Origin: an uncultured Anaeroplasmataceae bacterium
GTDB taxonomy: Bacteria; Bacillota_I; Bacilli_A; Acholeplasmatales; Anaeroplasmataceae
Reading direction: 5' to 3'
Assembly: GCA_944325695.1 (NCBI GenBank)
Contig: CALVBA010000001.1
Span: 1-64,000 of the forward strand
DNA length: 64,000 nt
The stretch's first letter is position 1, and every line of letters starts with the position of its first letter. The translations under genes and the position numbers were made by a program. Below the pieces are notes generated by a model. The model did no database searches. It was not told the DNA's origin and saw only the letters and a program-made list of their open reading frames with translations. This document shows positions 34,578-47,409 of this stretch, in pieces.

Positions 34578-36827
34578 TTAAATCTCTTTTTTGTTACTTT
34601 GATAAATAATATAAACCCCATATATCATTAATACACTAAAACCAACTACTGAAATAATTGATGAAGTATTCATTAGATCAGATCTCTCATAACAAACTGA
34701 AATGCTATATTTTCCCTTAGGTAAGACAAAAGATACTAACCCATCAACTTCTTCAACAGGAATTGTTTGATTATTAGCTTCAATTTTATACCCCTTATAA
34801 TAAAACAATGGCATTTGAATTAATGCTTCTTCGTAGATAGTAACTTCTAAATAATGTGTTGTTATATCATGGTCGACTTGCGTTATTTGTCCAATTCCAC
34901 TTAAAATAGATGGCATTATATAAACATAATCTTTTATTGTTGAAGAAGTGTTGTTGTATAAATAATATCTAACTTCATCATATAATGAATTTGTATAATT
35001 ACTTTTATATTCAACATTATCAAAATAAATATATGGCGTATACTCTTTTTGCCATCCACCAGATCTAACATCTAAACTAATCGATTCATCAATATTTAGA
35101 TACCATAAATTATCCTTCTTTTGATTAAGAACCGTAATATTAGAACCAGATATAAAAACAAGTAACGTTACAATTTTAATAATTTTATAATTAAATTGAG
35201 CTTTTTTTAATTTGGTCATTAAAAAACAAACGGTAATAATTCCAAACAATGATAAGAAACTATACAATCTTGTTAAAAACTGAATTTTATAAAATATTTT
35301 AGGTAAGAAAAACCAAATTGGTGAACATACCATCATTACTGTACAAATAACAGTTAAAATAGTAAAGTTTCGAAATACTATTTTGTCATAATGACATTCA
35401 AATGGCTCAGCATAATTTCGTCTTAAAAACCAATATATTAAAAAGGCTAATAAAAAGTTAATACTAAAGCTAAAGAGTAAAATAAAAATCATAATTAAGA
35501 AAACAACTTTTTTATATTTTGGTGAAGATGTTTTATCTTTATAGACTTTTTCTGATTTAATAAAAAAAGTAATCGATATTAATACACTAATTCCAAAATA
35601 TATAAAATGATCAAATTTTGAGAAATCAAAAAATCCAGAATTAGCTATTACATTTAAAATATTTTGACTTAATATATTATAAAAACTTGTTGTCATAGCC
35701 ACATCATTTGATATCGTATAAAGATTTAACAAAAGATGCTCTATTAAACCAAAATAATAAAAGGCTGTCAAACTAAAGATAATAAAAAGACATATAATTC
35801 CGTTTATAATAAATCGTACATTAAGTAATGAGATAATCTTTTTAATATTTAAAAGTAAATAAATTAATCCAAAGAAAGCTACAAATAAAGCTGTGATATT
35901 GTGAAATAAAATGATTAAAACGGAACTTGTTGTAACCATTAAAAAGCCATCTTTTTTTTCATCACAAATTCTTACAAATCCATAAAAAAACAAAGGAATA
36001 AACACACTTGCAAATACTTCAGCTAAAGCCATTCTTGTCATGATATTATATATTCGATATGGAAAAATTAAGAAAAATAAACTTCCAAAAAACGCTAATT
36101 TAGGCGATTTATTAAGATATATTAGAAACTTATAAACAAAGTAACCTGACAAAAAATTAAATACAATAACAACTATTTTAAAAGATATCATTAAATTTAA
36201 TCCAATAAAACTAAAAATATATCCAACATAAGCTACTAATAAATGTGTTAAAGGTGCATAAAAAATACGTGTATTATATCCTAAAAATGAAATAACGATA
36301 TAATTTTCTTGACACATAAAATGACCGTTTTTAAATCCATAATAAATGTCATATATCTGTCCAAAGTGAAAAATCGTATCATGCCCTTCATTAAATCCTG
36401 GTATTAATATCGTTATAATCGATAAAAGCGATACTACAAACAAGGCTAAAAGAGGGTATATCTTTTCTTTAGCGAATATTTTTTTGTTTTTAAAAAGATA
36501 TTGGCTAAAGAAAAACTGCATTATAATACTAATTCCTCCAGCAACAAAAAACGTAATGATATTATCTAAATTAAGTATTTTACCAATTAAAATTTGCAAT
36601 ACTGCATAATTTATAAAATTAACAATACTTAGTAAAAAGTACATAACAATTTCGGTTAAAAAATCTTTTGAGCTTTTAAAAACGAAATATTTATACAAAA
36701 TAAATAATATCGTCTGACTGATGAAGAATACAATTAATGGATTATATTTTATGATACTTGCTATGATAAAAATTAATATATTAAATATTAATCCTATCAA
36801 ACAAGAAATTAAATTAGTTGTTTTCAT
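34578..36827 (-). CDS. GtrA-like flippase domain fused to a large YfhO/PTPS-related membrane protein (paralogue 2)
   Basis: A 749-residue paralogue of the gene downstream, with the same order: a GtrA-like four-helix part (about 1-125), HDTIFHFGQIYDIYYGFKNGHF, further helices, and a C-terminal extracytoplasmic domain with SGGWQKEYTPYIYFDN, closely matching the SGGWQQEYAPKMYYD of its twin. No clear Shine-Dalgarno is visible before the ATG, which lies 14 bases after the HAD-gene stop, so it may depend on reinitiation. The GtrA part is more diverged than in paralogue 1. A role in glycan transfer to the cell surface is inferred. Confidence 0.75.
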   Translation of the reverse strand: MKTTNLISCLIGLIFNILIFIIASIIKYNPLIVFFISQTILFILYKYFVFKSSKDFLTEIVMYFLLSIVNFINYAVLQILIGKILNLDNIITFFVAGGISIIMQFFFSQYLFKNKKIFAKEKIYPLLALFVVSLLSIITILIPGFNEGHDTIFHFGQIYDIYYGFKNGHFMCQENYIVISFLGYNTRIFYAPLTHLLVAYVGYIFSFIGLNLMISFKIVVIVFNFLSGYFVYKFLIYLNKSPKLAFFGSLFFLIFPYRIYNIMTRMALAEVFASVFIPLFFYGFVRICDEKKDGFLMVTTSSVLIILFHNITALFVAFFGLIYLLLNIKKIISLLNVRFIINGIICLFIIFSLTAFYYFGLIEHLLLNLYTISNDVAMTTSFYNILSQNILNVIANSGFFDFSKFDHFIYFGISVLISITFFIKSEKVYKDKTSSPKYKKVVFLIMIFILLFSFSINFLLAFLIYWFLRRNYAEPFECHYDKIVFRNFTILTVICTVMMVCSPIWFFLPKIFYKIQFLTRLYSFLSLFGIITVCFLMTKLKKAQFNYKIIKIVTLLVFISGSNITVLNQKKDNLWYLNIDESISLDVRSGGWQKEYTPYIYFDNVEYKSNYTNSLYDEVRYYLYNNTSSTIKDYVYIMPSILSGIGQITQVDHDITTHYLEVTIYEEALIQMPLFYYKGYKIEANNQTIPVEEVDGLVSFVLPKGKYSISVCYERSDLMNTSSIISVVGFSVLMIYGVYIIYQSNKKEI

Positions 36828-36841
36828 AATTTTTTGTATTA

Positions 36842-37705
36842 CTATTTTAGCTTATTAACTTTAGAGAATTGTGAATCAATTTTTGATAACATTAATTCAT
36901 TAACATAGATTTGATCAATAATCATTTTGATTATATGATCTAATTCTCCACCTTCACTATAATCTGTTTCAGCAATAAAATCACATCTTTGATCTAACAA
37001 TAATTGTTTAACGCGGTCAATTTTATGCTTTGGATAAACAGCAATACTTTTCCCCCCTGATTTTTTTATTAAACGCATGCATGGCACATCAGTTAATCCA
37101 TCCCCAATATAAATCATACGATTGTAAGGAACACGACGTTCACTATCTGGGGTAAACGAGTTTAAAGCAACATCATCTGATTTATCTAAAACTCCTTTAC
37201 TAATACGGAATAAAAACTGTGTTTTTGTTGTATAGTTTACCACGTTAGCTGGAAAATCCGCTTCACCATTTTCATCATAATGGAAATCACAAGCATAAAT
37301 TTCGGTAAATTCTTTAGCAATACGCGTTCCACTAATCATTTCTTTTAACCCCGATGAAATAATATAATGTTCCAATTTAAAACCTAAACGACTAGCATAT
37401 TCGTTAATACGTTTAAAGTAACTTAATACCCCACGAAATAAGTTAACATTTTCTCCACACTTATTTAATAATTCACGTGTTAATTTAATATTTTCTTTTT
37501 TAGCACAAACAATCATATAATACATATAGGCTAAAATTTTATCCATATCGTTTTGTGTAGCGACAACCCCTGTTTCACCCCAAAACTCTTCTGGTGTTTT
37601 ATTTACTAAAGGAATGAAAGAATATTCCTGCATATCTTTATCACATAATGTTTTATCAAAATCATACATAATCGCAATTACTTTATCTGGCGCAACTTCT
37701 TGCAT
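36842..37705 (-). CDS. HAD-family phosphatase, phosphoserine-phosphatase-like
   Basis: A 287-residue cytoplasmic hydrolase. Motif I is MYDFDKTLCDKD (nucleophile and acid/base Asp), motif II ISSGLKEMI, the Lys-containing region is near VYPKHKIDRV, and motif III is YIGDGLTDVPCM. It has a cap inserted between motifs I and II. The substrate is a phosphomonoester that cannot be named. It is first in the apparent operon leading to the GtrA-fusion and GT2 genes, so it might dephosphorylate a glycan precursor. GAAGGGAAG precedes the ATG. Confidence 0.85.
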   Translation of the reverse strand: MQEVAPDKVIAIMYDFDKTLCDKDMQEYSFIPLVNKTPEEFWGETGVVATQNDMDKILAYMYYMIVCAKKENIKLTRELLNKCGENVNLFRGVLSYFKRINEYASRLGFKLEHYIISSGLKEMISGTRIAKEFTEIYACDFHYDENGEADFPANVVNYTTKTQFLFRISKGVLDKSDDVALNSFTPDSERRVPYNRMIYIGDGLTDVPCMRLIKKSGGKSIAVYPKHKIDRVKQLLLDQRCDFIAETDYSEGGELDHIIKMIIDQIYVNELMLSKIDSQFSKVNKLK

Positions 37706-37797
37706 ATTTCAACTTCCCTTCTGTAAAATATTCATTTAATTATATCATAAATTTCATAAAAAAACAATTTTCTAAGCTATTAATTCAATATTTTGCC

Positions 37798-37832
37798 TAT
37801 ATCAAAAAAGCTTATATCAAATTGATATAAGC
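37798..37832 (-). terminator. terminator of the GNAT-M20 gene
   Basis: Minus-strand hairpin GCTTATATCAA/TTGATATAAGC (37810-37832) with a run of six T residues. Confidence 0.8.
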
Positions 37833-37843
37833 CTTTAAATAGG

Positions 37844-39541
37844 TTATGACATGTTAAATTCTTTTTTAATTTCTAACAATTCCTCTTCATTAGTAAACAA
37901 CTCTAGTGCTACTAAACTTAAAGCAGTTGAAGCATTTTTTAGTGCTGTTTTTCCAATTTCTGAAATCGTTTGACATGCAAATTCTACTGAATGAGCTAAA
38001 ATGTCATCATTGCAAATTTTAATATAGCCGTGTAAAGCTGGGCAACAGTATGAAACAGCCCCAATATCCGATGATCCTTCCGGTCTTTCATTAATATCAC
38101 GAACATCATTTATTCCTATTTCATTAAATTTTTCTTTTAAAATGTTGGCTAAACGATAATTAACTTTAAAATCTTCATAAGGACATTCAAAAATATGATG
38201 TTTAAACGATGTTCCTGTAGCCAAGCAAGCTCCTTCACAAGCTTTAATAGCTTTATCAGTTAATTCTTGAGCATAACTCATTTTATCACTTCTAAAATAG
38301 TATTCTAATGAAGCGTAATCAGGAATAATATTGCAAGCCTTACCACCATCTCGAATAATACCATGAATAAAGGTGTTGGGTTTAGAAAACTGACGCATCA
38401 TATTAATTGATTGATAAGTTAAAACCGCAGCATCTAAAGCACTTTTTCCTTCATATGGTTTACATCCATGTGCAGTTTTTCCAAAAAATTCAAACTTTAC
38501 AGGATTTAAAGCATTTGTTCGTCCACCGATACCATTATAAGAACTTGGGTGAATCATCAGTGCAGCATCTACAGAAGCAAACACACCATTTTGAACCATT
38601 TCAACTTTTCCACCAAAATTTTCTTCAGCTGGTGTTCCAATAACTAACAATGTTCCACCTACATTGTTAATTATATTTCTTAAGGCTATTCCTGTTAATA
38701 AAGATATTCCTGCAATTAAATTATGACCGCAACCATGTCCAATTCCAGGAAGGGCATCATATTCAGCAAGAATGGCTATTCTAGGCCCTTTTCTATCACT
38801 TCTATATTCTGCTTTAAAACCTGTTTCTAGGACAAAATTAGAAGTTACTTCAAATCCTTTTTGTTTTAAAATATCTGTTAATAATTCATGAGCGTAAAAT
38901 TCTTGATTACCAATTTCTGGGTTATCAAACATTTTTTTAACTGCATCTTCAATTATTGGCTGACTTTCTGATATACTTCGTTCGATAATACGCTTATATA
39001 ATTGTTGATTCCAATAATCTTCTTTTGTTATTTCATACCCTAAAAGAAGTCTATCATCATTAAATAATGAATTTTGTTTCATTTCTTTATTTAAAAATAC
39101 AAATCCACATTTTTCAATAACTCTTTGTGATTGTAAATTCTTATCGGAATGACAACAAAAAATATGATCAGCCTTTAACTCTTCAAAACCATATTTAATT
39201 AGACATAGACAAGCTTCTGTCATCAATCCTTGTCCATGATAATCTTTGCTTAAAACATATCCGATTTCAAAATTTGTTCCTTCTTTTTCAAATTGTTTCA
39301 ACGTAAATGAACTTTTTAAATCAATTGATCCAATAACTTTATTCGTTTTTTTATCAACAATCGCAAAACAATTCGCAGATTTTAAAAAAAACTTTTCAAT
39401 AATTTGCTTTGATTCTTCGATCGATTTATGATGTATCCAACCAGCTCTTTCTCCAATTCCTTCAACTTTAGCGTATTCATATACATCATGGGCATCTTCA
39501 ATTTTAAAGTTACGCAAAATTAATCGTCGTGTTTCTAACAT
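37844..39541 (-). CDS. GNAT acetyltransferase fused to an M20 amidohydrolase (AbgB/PM20D2-like)
   Basis: A 565-residue two-enzyme protein. Residues 1-172 are a RimJ/RimL-type N-acetyltransferase: LILRNFKIEDAHDVYEYA at the start, acetyl-CoA loop KDYHGQGLMTEA, and NLQSQRVIEKCGFVF. Residues about 180-565 are an M20D metallopeptidase: ILAEYDALPGIGHGCGHN (zinc ligands), GTPAEENFGGK (catalytic Glu pair), GKTAHGCKPYEGKSALDA and RPEGSSDIGAVS, close to aminobenzoyl-glutamate or beta-alanyl-lysine hydrolases. No start codon or frameshift lies at the joint, so the fusion looks genuine. Natural substrates are unknown; both halves could act on one N-acylated amine. AAAGGAG precedes the ATG. Confidence 0.88.
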   Translation of the reverse strand: MLETRRLILRNFKIEDAHDVYEYAKVEGIGERAGWIHHKSIEESKQIIEKFFLKSANCFAIVDKKTNKVIGSIDLKSSFTLKQFEKEGTNFEIGYVLSKDYHGQGLMTEACLCLIKYGFEELKADHIFCCHSDKNLQSQRVIEKCGFVFLNKEMKQNSLFNDDRLLLGYEITKEDYWNQQLYKRIIERSISESQPIIEDAVKKMFDNPEIGNQEFYAHELLTDILKQKGFEVTSNFVLETGFKAEYRSDRKGPRIAILAEYDALPGIGHGCGHNLIAGISLLTGIALRNIINNVGGTLLVIGTPAEENFGGKVEMVQNGVFASVDAALMIHPSSYNGIGGRTNALNPVKFEFFGKTAHGCKPYEGKSALDAAVLTYQSINMMRQFSKPNTFIHGIIRDGGKACNIIPDYASLEYYFRSDKMSYAQELTDKAIKACEGACLATGTSFKHHIFECPYEDFKVNYRLANILKEKFNEIGINDVRDINERPEGSSDIGAVSYCCPALHGYIKICNDDILAHSVEFACQTISEIGKTALKNASTALSLVALELFTNEEELLEIKKEFNMS

Positions 39542-39555
39542 ATTATTATCTCCTT

Positions 39556-39588
39556 TTTTAAAAAAAGATTTTCAATATTGAAAATCTT
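39556..39588 (-). terminator. terminator of gyrA
   Basis: A 24-bp perfect palindrome (39565-39588, AAGATTTTCAAT and its complement) ending in a T run on the minus strand, at the end of gyrA. Confidence 0.85.
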
Positions 39589-42070
39589 ATTCTACTTCTA
39601 TTTCATCATCTAAACTTCGCTCAACAATGGCATATGTTGATACTTCTTGATCATCACGTAAACGAATTAAAATAACTCCTTGTGTTGAACGTCCTGTTTG
39701 ACTAACAGTATCTAAGTGCATGCGAATAACGACACCTTTATTTGTTGTGATTAATAAATCTTGATCGCTATTAACAGTCGTTAAAGCTTTTAATTTACCA
39801 TTTTTACTTGTTACATTTAAAGCTTTAATACCAATTCCTCCACGACGTTGTAGGCGATACTCTTCGACTGATGAACGTTTACCATAACCTTTTTCTGTAA
39901 TAACCAGGATTTCATTATTACTATCATTAATTAAGGCCATTCCAACTAATTCATCATCTTTGTCTAACATCATTCCACGAACACCTAAAGTCGAGCGACC
40001 TGTTGGACGTACATCATCTTCTTTAAAGCGTATTGCTTTACCATTTGTTGCACCTAAAATAATTTCATCATTTCCAGTAGTAGTTAGCACACCTAATAAT
40101 TCATCTTCATCAGCTAACACCATAGAAATAATACCATTAGAACGAATATTTTTAAATTGTGAAACACTCGTACGTTTTACAATTCCACGCTTTGTTGCAA
40201 AGAATAAATAATCATTAGAATCAAAATCTTTAATTGGTGTTACGGCTTTTAATTTTTCTCCATCTTCAAAGTTAAGCAAATTAACTACCGGTAATCCTTT
40301 ACTTGTCTTTGAGCCTTCTGGAATTTGATATCCCTTAATTTTATACACGCGACCTTTATTTGTAAAGAATAATAAATAATCATGTGTCTTAGTAGCGATA
40401 ATATGCTCTACGATGTCATCTTCATGTGTTTTAATTCCAGTTACTCCAACTCCACCACGATTTTGTGTTTTATAACTATCTACTTTCATACGTTTAACAT
40501 ATCCGTTATTTGTAATAGTAATAATTACATCCTCAACAGGAATTAAATCTTCATTTTCAATATTAATATCGACGTGAAGAGAAATCTCACTGCGACGTTC
40601 GTCTCCGTATTTAGATTTAATTTCTAATATTTCTTGACGAATAATTTCTTCTTTGCGTTCTTTTGAAGCTAAAATAGCACGATATTCTTCGACCGCTCTT
40701 GTCAAATCATTAAACTCTTGTTCTGTTTTTTCACGATTTAAACCTGATAATCTCTTTAATTGCATATCCAAAATAGCTTGTGCTTGAACTTCACTTAAAC
40801 TAAAACGCTCAATTAATTTTTCTTTCTCTGTTCCATCATTTGTTCCACGAATAATACTAATAATCGCATCGATGTTATCTAAAGCTTTAATTAAACCTTC
40901 TAAAATATGTAATCTTTGTAACGCTTTATCTAAATCATACTCCGTACGACGCGTAATAATTTGTAATTGATGTTTTAAATACTCAACTAAAATGTCTTTT
41001 AATCCTAAAGTTTTTGGTTGATTATCAACTAATGCAATCATGTTAATTCCAAATGATGTTTGAAGTTGGGTATATTTATATAAATTATTTAACATAACTT
41101 GCGGATTAACATCTCTACGCAATTCAATGACAATGCGCATTCCATTACGATTTGATTCATCACGTAAGTCAGTAATTCCTTCAACAATTTTATCTTTTGC
41201 TATTTCTGCAATTCTTTCAATTAAACGCGTTTTATTTACTTGATATGGAATCTCTGTAACAATGATTGTATTTTTACCATTTTTTTCTTCTACGATTGTT
41301 GCTTTAGCACGGCAAACAATCAAACCATTTCCAGTTTCATATGCATTTCTTAATCCTGTTAATCCTAGAATTTGGCCACCTGTAGGGAAATCTGGCCCTT
41401 TTATATATTGCATTAATTCTTCAACAGTAATCTCTGGATTATCCATCAAAGCTAGTAATCCATCGATTACTTCTCCTAGGTTATGAGGTGGTATATTTGT
41501 TGCCATACCAACCGCAATCCCTGTAGAACCATTTACTAACAAATTAGGATAACGTGATGGTAATACAGAAGGTTCTTTTTCTTCACCATCGTAGTTTGGT
41601 ACAAAATCTACTGTGTTTTTTTCTAAATCGCGAAGCATTTCCATGCTTAACTTACTCATACGAGCTTCTGTATAACGCATCGCAGCTGCTCCATCTCCAT
41701 CGACAGAACCAAAATTTCCATGTCCATCAACAAGTGGATAACGATAGTTAAATGGTTGAGCCATTCTTACCATCGCATCATAGATTGATGAATCTCCATG
41801 AGGGTGATATTTCCCCATAACTTCCCCAGTAATACGGGCTGATTTTTTATATACCGAATTAGCGTAAATGTGTAGATCATTCATTCCATATAAAATACGA
41901 CGTTGAACAGGTTTTAATCCATCTCTTACATCTGGAAGTGCACGACTAACAATAACTGACATTGCATAATTTAAAAAACTTGTTTTTAATTCTTTTGATA
42001 TATTGCGTTCTTCGACTTTATCATGCTCTAAATTAGCTTTAATAAATTCTTCTTTATTTGTATTTTCCAT
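39587..42070 (-). CDS. gyrA: DNA gyrase subunit A
   Basis: An 827-residue protein of normal GyrA length. The winged-helix region reads [22 protein letters not shown]. The quinolone region [17 protein letters not shown] keeps the drug-sensitive Ser and Asp. The active-site Tyr lies in [11 protein letters not shown] GyrA-box-like [11 protein letters not shown] occurs in the C-terminal beta-pinwheel, which favours gyrase over topoisomerase IV. With GyrB it introduces negative supercoils. It follows gyrB by 9 bases, with AGGAGG before the ATG. Confidence 0.97.
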   Translation of the reverse strand: MENTNKEEFIKANLEHDKVEERNISKELKTSFLNYAMSVIVSRALPDVRDGLKPVQRRILYGMNDLHIYANSVYKKSARITGEVMGKYHPHGDSSIYDAMVRMAQPFNYRYPLVDGHGNFGSVDGDGAAAMRYTEARMSKLSMEMLRDLEKNTVDFVPNYDGEEKEPSVLPSRYPNLLVNGSTGIAVGMATNIPPHNLGEVIDGLLALMDNPEITVEELMQYIKGPDFPTGGQILGLTGLRNAYETGNGLIVCRAKATIVEEKNGKNTIIVTEIPYQVNKTRLIERIAEIAKDKIVEGITDLRDESNRNGMRIVIELRRDVNPQVMLNNLYKYTQLQTSFGINMIALVDNQPKTLGLKDILVEYLKHQLQIITRRTEYDLDKALQRLHILEGLIKALDNIDAIISIIRGTNDGTEKEKLIERFSLSEVQAQAILDMQLKRLSGLNREKTEQEFNDLTRAVEEYRAILASKERKEEIIRQEILEIKSKYGDERRSEISLHVDINIENEDLIPVEDVIITITNNGYVKRMKVDSYKTQNRGGVGVTGIKTHEDDIVEHIIATKTHDYLLFFTNKGRVYKIKGYQIPEGSKTSKGLPVVNLLNFEDGEKLKAVTPIKDFDSNDYLFFATKRGIVKRTSVSQFKNIRSNGIISMVLADEDELLGVLTTTGNDEIILGATNGKAIRFKEDDVRPTGRSTLGVRGMMLDKDDELVGMALINDSNNEILVITEKGYGKRSSVEEYRLQRRGGIGIKALNVTSKNGKLKALTTVNSDQDLLITTNKGVVIRMHLDTVSQTGRSTQGVILIRLRDDQEVSTYAIVERSLDDEIEVE

Positions 42071-42079
42071 AAAATCCTC

Positions 42080-45042
<2,963 letters not shown>

Positions 45043-45044
45043 TT

Positions 45045-45260
45045 TTAAACAATTTTATAAACTCCATATCCTGGGATTTCTACTGTCATTCCTGGATATA
45101 ATTTTTTTCCACGACGAAGATCTAAAACTCCATCAACATAAACTTCATTTTCACTTAAAAAAAACTTCGCCATACCGCCACTTGGTATGATATCTGCAAT
45201 TTTTAAAAGTTGCCCTGTAGTTATATATTCAGTTCGAATTTTTATTTCTTTTATTTCCAT
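45045..45260 (-). CDS. yaaA: S4-domain RNA-binding protein YaaA
   Basis: A 71-residue S4-like protein, found between dnaN and recF in most Firmicutes. It has TEYITTGQLLKIADIIPSGGMAKFFLSENEVYVDG, the S4 core, and RRGKKLYPG. It probably binds ribosomal or transfer RNA; a role in 50S assembly is suggested for homologues. I use ATG 45260, which follows AAGGGGTG; the frame opens 13 codons earlier without a site. Confidence 0.92.
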   Translation of the reverse strand: MEIKEIKIRTEYITTGQLLKIADIIPSGGMAKFFLSENEVYVDGVLDLRRGKKLYPGMTVEIPGYGVYKIV

Positions 45261-45305
45261 TTTTACACCCCTTAATATATATAATATATTAAAAACCATA
45301 TCCTC

Positions 45306-45311
45306 ATTATA
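45306..45311 (-). promoter_or_regulatory. extended -10 promoter of yaaA-recF-gyrB-gyrA
   Basis: TGATATAAT on the minus strand, with TATAAT at 45311-45306, about 50 bases before the yaaA start. Lying after the dnaN terminator, it would drive the yaaA-recF-gyrBA unit. Confidence 0.55.
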
Positions 45312-45387
45312 TCATAAAATTTTTAAAAAAGCTATGTTTTAATGTTTAAAAAGCATTTTTATGTCTTCTTTGATAGGAAATATAGGT

Positions 45388-45426
45388 CAAATTAAAACGC
45401 CTTTATAGCAAAGATAAAGGCGTTTT
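45388..45426 (-). terminator. terminator of dnaN
   Basis: A 13-bp perfect stem AAAACGCCTTTAT/ATAAAGGCGTTTT (45394-45406 with 45414-45426), starting four bases past the dnaN stop codon, with a broken T tract on the minus strand. It separates dnaN from yaaA. Confidence 0.75.
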
Positions 45427-45429
45427 AAA

Positions 45430-46563
45430 TTAATATGAACTTCTTACAGGTAGAATTAAATGTAAAACATTAGCTTCTTCATCCGAATCAATAATAAAAG
45501 GTTTTGTTTCTCCAGTAAATTTAATATTAACTTTATCACTATTTAAAACGCGAACAGCATCAGTTAAATATTTTGATGAAAAAGCAACCTTGATCATTGG
45601 GCCTTCAACATCTTCGCAAGGAGTTATTGTTTCAATAGCATCACCAATCTCTAAGTTAGTCGTAGAGATTTCTACTGTTTTGTCCTTTTTAAGCGTTAAA
45701 ACAATAATATTATAATTATTTTCCTTATCTTTTGGTGATAATAAAGAAACACGATCTAATGTTTCTAATAAGTCATTACGATTAAATTTAATAATAACTG
45801 GAAAATCTTGTGGAATAATTCTTGAAGTATCAGGGTAGTTACCATCTAATAATCGTGTTTGGAATAATATATTTTTGAATTTGAATAATACTTTATTATT
45901 TGAAAAATAAACATTAATAACTTCATTTAAGTTTTCCACAATGCGTAATAATTCATTCAAACTCTTATTTGGAATAACAATATTAAACTCTGAATATGTT
46001 TCATCAAGAGTAATTTTCTTTTGACTTAAACGATATGAATCAGTAGCGATTGCTTTAATTTCACTTCCATTACATGTAAAGTTAACTCCTGTTAAAATAG
46101 GGCGACGTTCTGTTTGGGCGGTAGCAAACGATGTTTCTTTGATTAAAGAAGTAAGTGTCGATGATTGAATTAAAAGTGGATTTTCTAAACATACAAAATC
46201 AATACTTGGATAATCAAATACATCCATTACACGTAATTTAAATTCACTTCGATCTGTTTTAATAATTAAAATTTTGTCTTCAATTAAATTTACATTAATT
46301 TTTTCACTATTAATTTTTTTAACTATTTCAATAAAAACGATTCCTGGAACTAAAACTGATCCATTTTCTTTGATATCAATATTTTCTTTAGTAATAATTG
46401 TTTGAATAGCAATATCAGTATTACTGCTTAAAATGTATAAATCACCATCAATAATATCTAATTTGATTCCTGTTAAATGTGGCATTGGTGTTTTTGATGG
46501 TAATCCTCTTGTTATAATGTTTAAATTTTCTAGTAAAATATTGCGATCAATTGTGAAATTCAT
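45430..46563 (-). CDS. dnaN: DNA polymerase III beta sliding clamp
   Basis: A 377-residue three-domain clamp. The first domain begins MNFTIDRNILLENLNIITRGLPSKTPMPHLTGI. Landmarks are FATAQTERRPILTGVNF and ATDSYRLSQKKI at the second domain, and the C-terminus HLILPVRSSY, which normally forms part of the peptide-binding pocket. It encircles DNA and tethers polymerase. AAGGATGTG lies upstream of the start. Confidence 0.97.
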   Translation of the reverse strand: MNFTIDRNILLENLNIITRGLPSKTPMPHLTGIKLDIIDGDLYILSSNTDIAIQTIITKENIDIKENGSVLVPGIVFIEIVKKINSEKINVNLIEDKILIIKTDRSEFKLRVMDVFDYPSIDFVCLENPLLIQSSTLTSLIKETSFATAQTERRPILTGVNFTCNGSEIKAIATDSYRLSQKKITLDETYSEFNIVIPNKSLNELLRIVENLNEVINVYFSNNKVLFKFKNILFQTRLLDGNYPDTSRIIPQDFPVIIKFNRNDLLETLDRVSLLSPKDKENNYNIIVLTLKKDKTVEISTTNLEIGDAIETITPCEDVEGPMIKVAFSSKYLTDAVRVLNSDKVNIKFTGETKPFIIDSDEEANVLHLILPVRSSY

Positions 46564-46606
46564 TTATATGACACATCCTTTATATGAAAATTAATTTCTA
46601 CTTAAT

Positions 46607-46612
46607 ATTATA
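46607..46612 (-). promoter_or_regulatory. extended -10 promoter of dnaN
   Basis: TGATATAAT on the minus strand (TATAAT at 46612-46607), 43 bases before the dnaN start. Confidence 0.5.
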
Positions 46613-46657
46613 TCATAAAAAGTTTTAAAAACAAAGGATTAAAAAATAATGCTTTGC

Positions 46658-46710
46658 TATTTTTATTTATATAATTATTTTATATTATTTAAATTATTAT
46701 TATTATTATA
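46658..46710. other. candidate DNA unwinding element of oriC
   Basis: Fifty-three consecutive A/T bases, ending in five ATT repeats plus ATA (46693-46710). They abut G711 and a DnaA-box-like TTGTGGAAA. Confidence 0.65.
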
Positions 46711-47171
46711 GTTGTGGAAATGTTGAAAAGTGTCAAAAAAGGCTTTATAATGACTAAAAATGAAGTGGAAAAAGATGTAGATTAATTGTGGAATAAATTG
46801 TTGAAAACTTTATAAATTTCTTATAATATGTCGTAAAATGTATTTTAAAAGAATTACTAACTTTATTTTTAGTCATTTAAAAAAATATTGTGGATTTTAT
46901 ATCATTTTAAAGATACACAATTTTGTGGATATATTAGAAAAGTGACCTTATAAAAAGAAAAAAAAGTTTTTTGTTAATTTGTGGAAAAAAAATCAGTTAT
47001 ATAATATTTTTTTAAAAATATATTGAAAAATGTTAATAAATAGTGGATAAAAATGATTGTGGTTAATATTGTGGAAAAAAAGTTGATAAATCAAAATAAT
47101 ACCTTTGTTACAATATAATTTATCAACGTGGATAATTTTTTATATAATAAAAATGAAATTTTTTCACCATT

Positions 47172-47211
47172 AAATGGGGATAAATTTTAATCGATATTTT
47201 TATCCCCATTT
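47172..47211. repeat. 13-bp perfect inverted repeat in oriC
   Basis: AAATGGGGATAAA (47172-47184) and TTTATCCCCATTT (47199-47211) with a 14-base loop. Each arm contains a one-mismatch DnaA box (TTATCCCCA). Confidence 0.85.
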
Positions 47212-47368
47212 TTACGAAAAAAGTCTTCTTTTTAAGTAGAAAATATAGCTATTATTAAAACAATCAAAAAATATTGTGGATAACAATGTAGATAATTTAA
47301 AAAACAGCTATAATACGTCGTTTTTTATAAACAATTAATGTTGATAAAAACAATTTTTAATAAAGCAT

Positions 47369-47404
47369 AAAAAAAATCCTATAAAGTATAATACTTCATA
47401 GGAT
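47369..47404 (-). terminator. terminator of dnaA
   Basis: A minus-strand 14-base-arm stem (47376-47389 with 47391-47404; the apex opens and there is one C-A mismatch) followed by seven T residues, six bases beyond the dnaA stop. Confidence 0.85.
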
Positions 47405-47409
47405 CTCTT

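Larger units (their letters stand above)
46564..47365. other. replication origin region (dnaA-dnaN intergenic) with DnaA-box cluster
   Basis: Over 800 bases without a gene. All but one of the DnaA boxes are in the TGTGGATAA orientation. A perfect box is at 47275-47283. One-mismatch boxes are at 46924-46932, 46980-46988, 47042-47050, 47058-47066, 47070-47078, 47127-47135, 47175-47183, 47200-47208 (opposite strand) and 47287-47295. Weaker ones are at 46713, 46787 and 46889. A 53-base stretch without any G or C (46658-46710) is the likely unwinding element. A 13-bp inverted repeat lies at 47172-47211. Confidence 0.9.

Noticed and set aside
37844-39541. GNAT-M20 gene as two genes joined by an error
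   Set aside because: There is no ribosome site, start codon or coding shift at the joint near residue 175.
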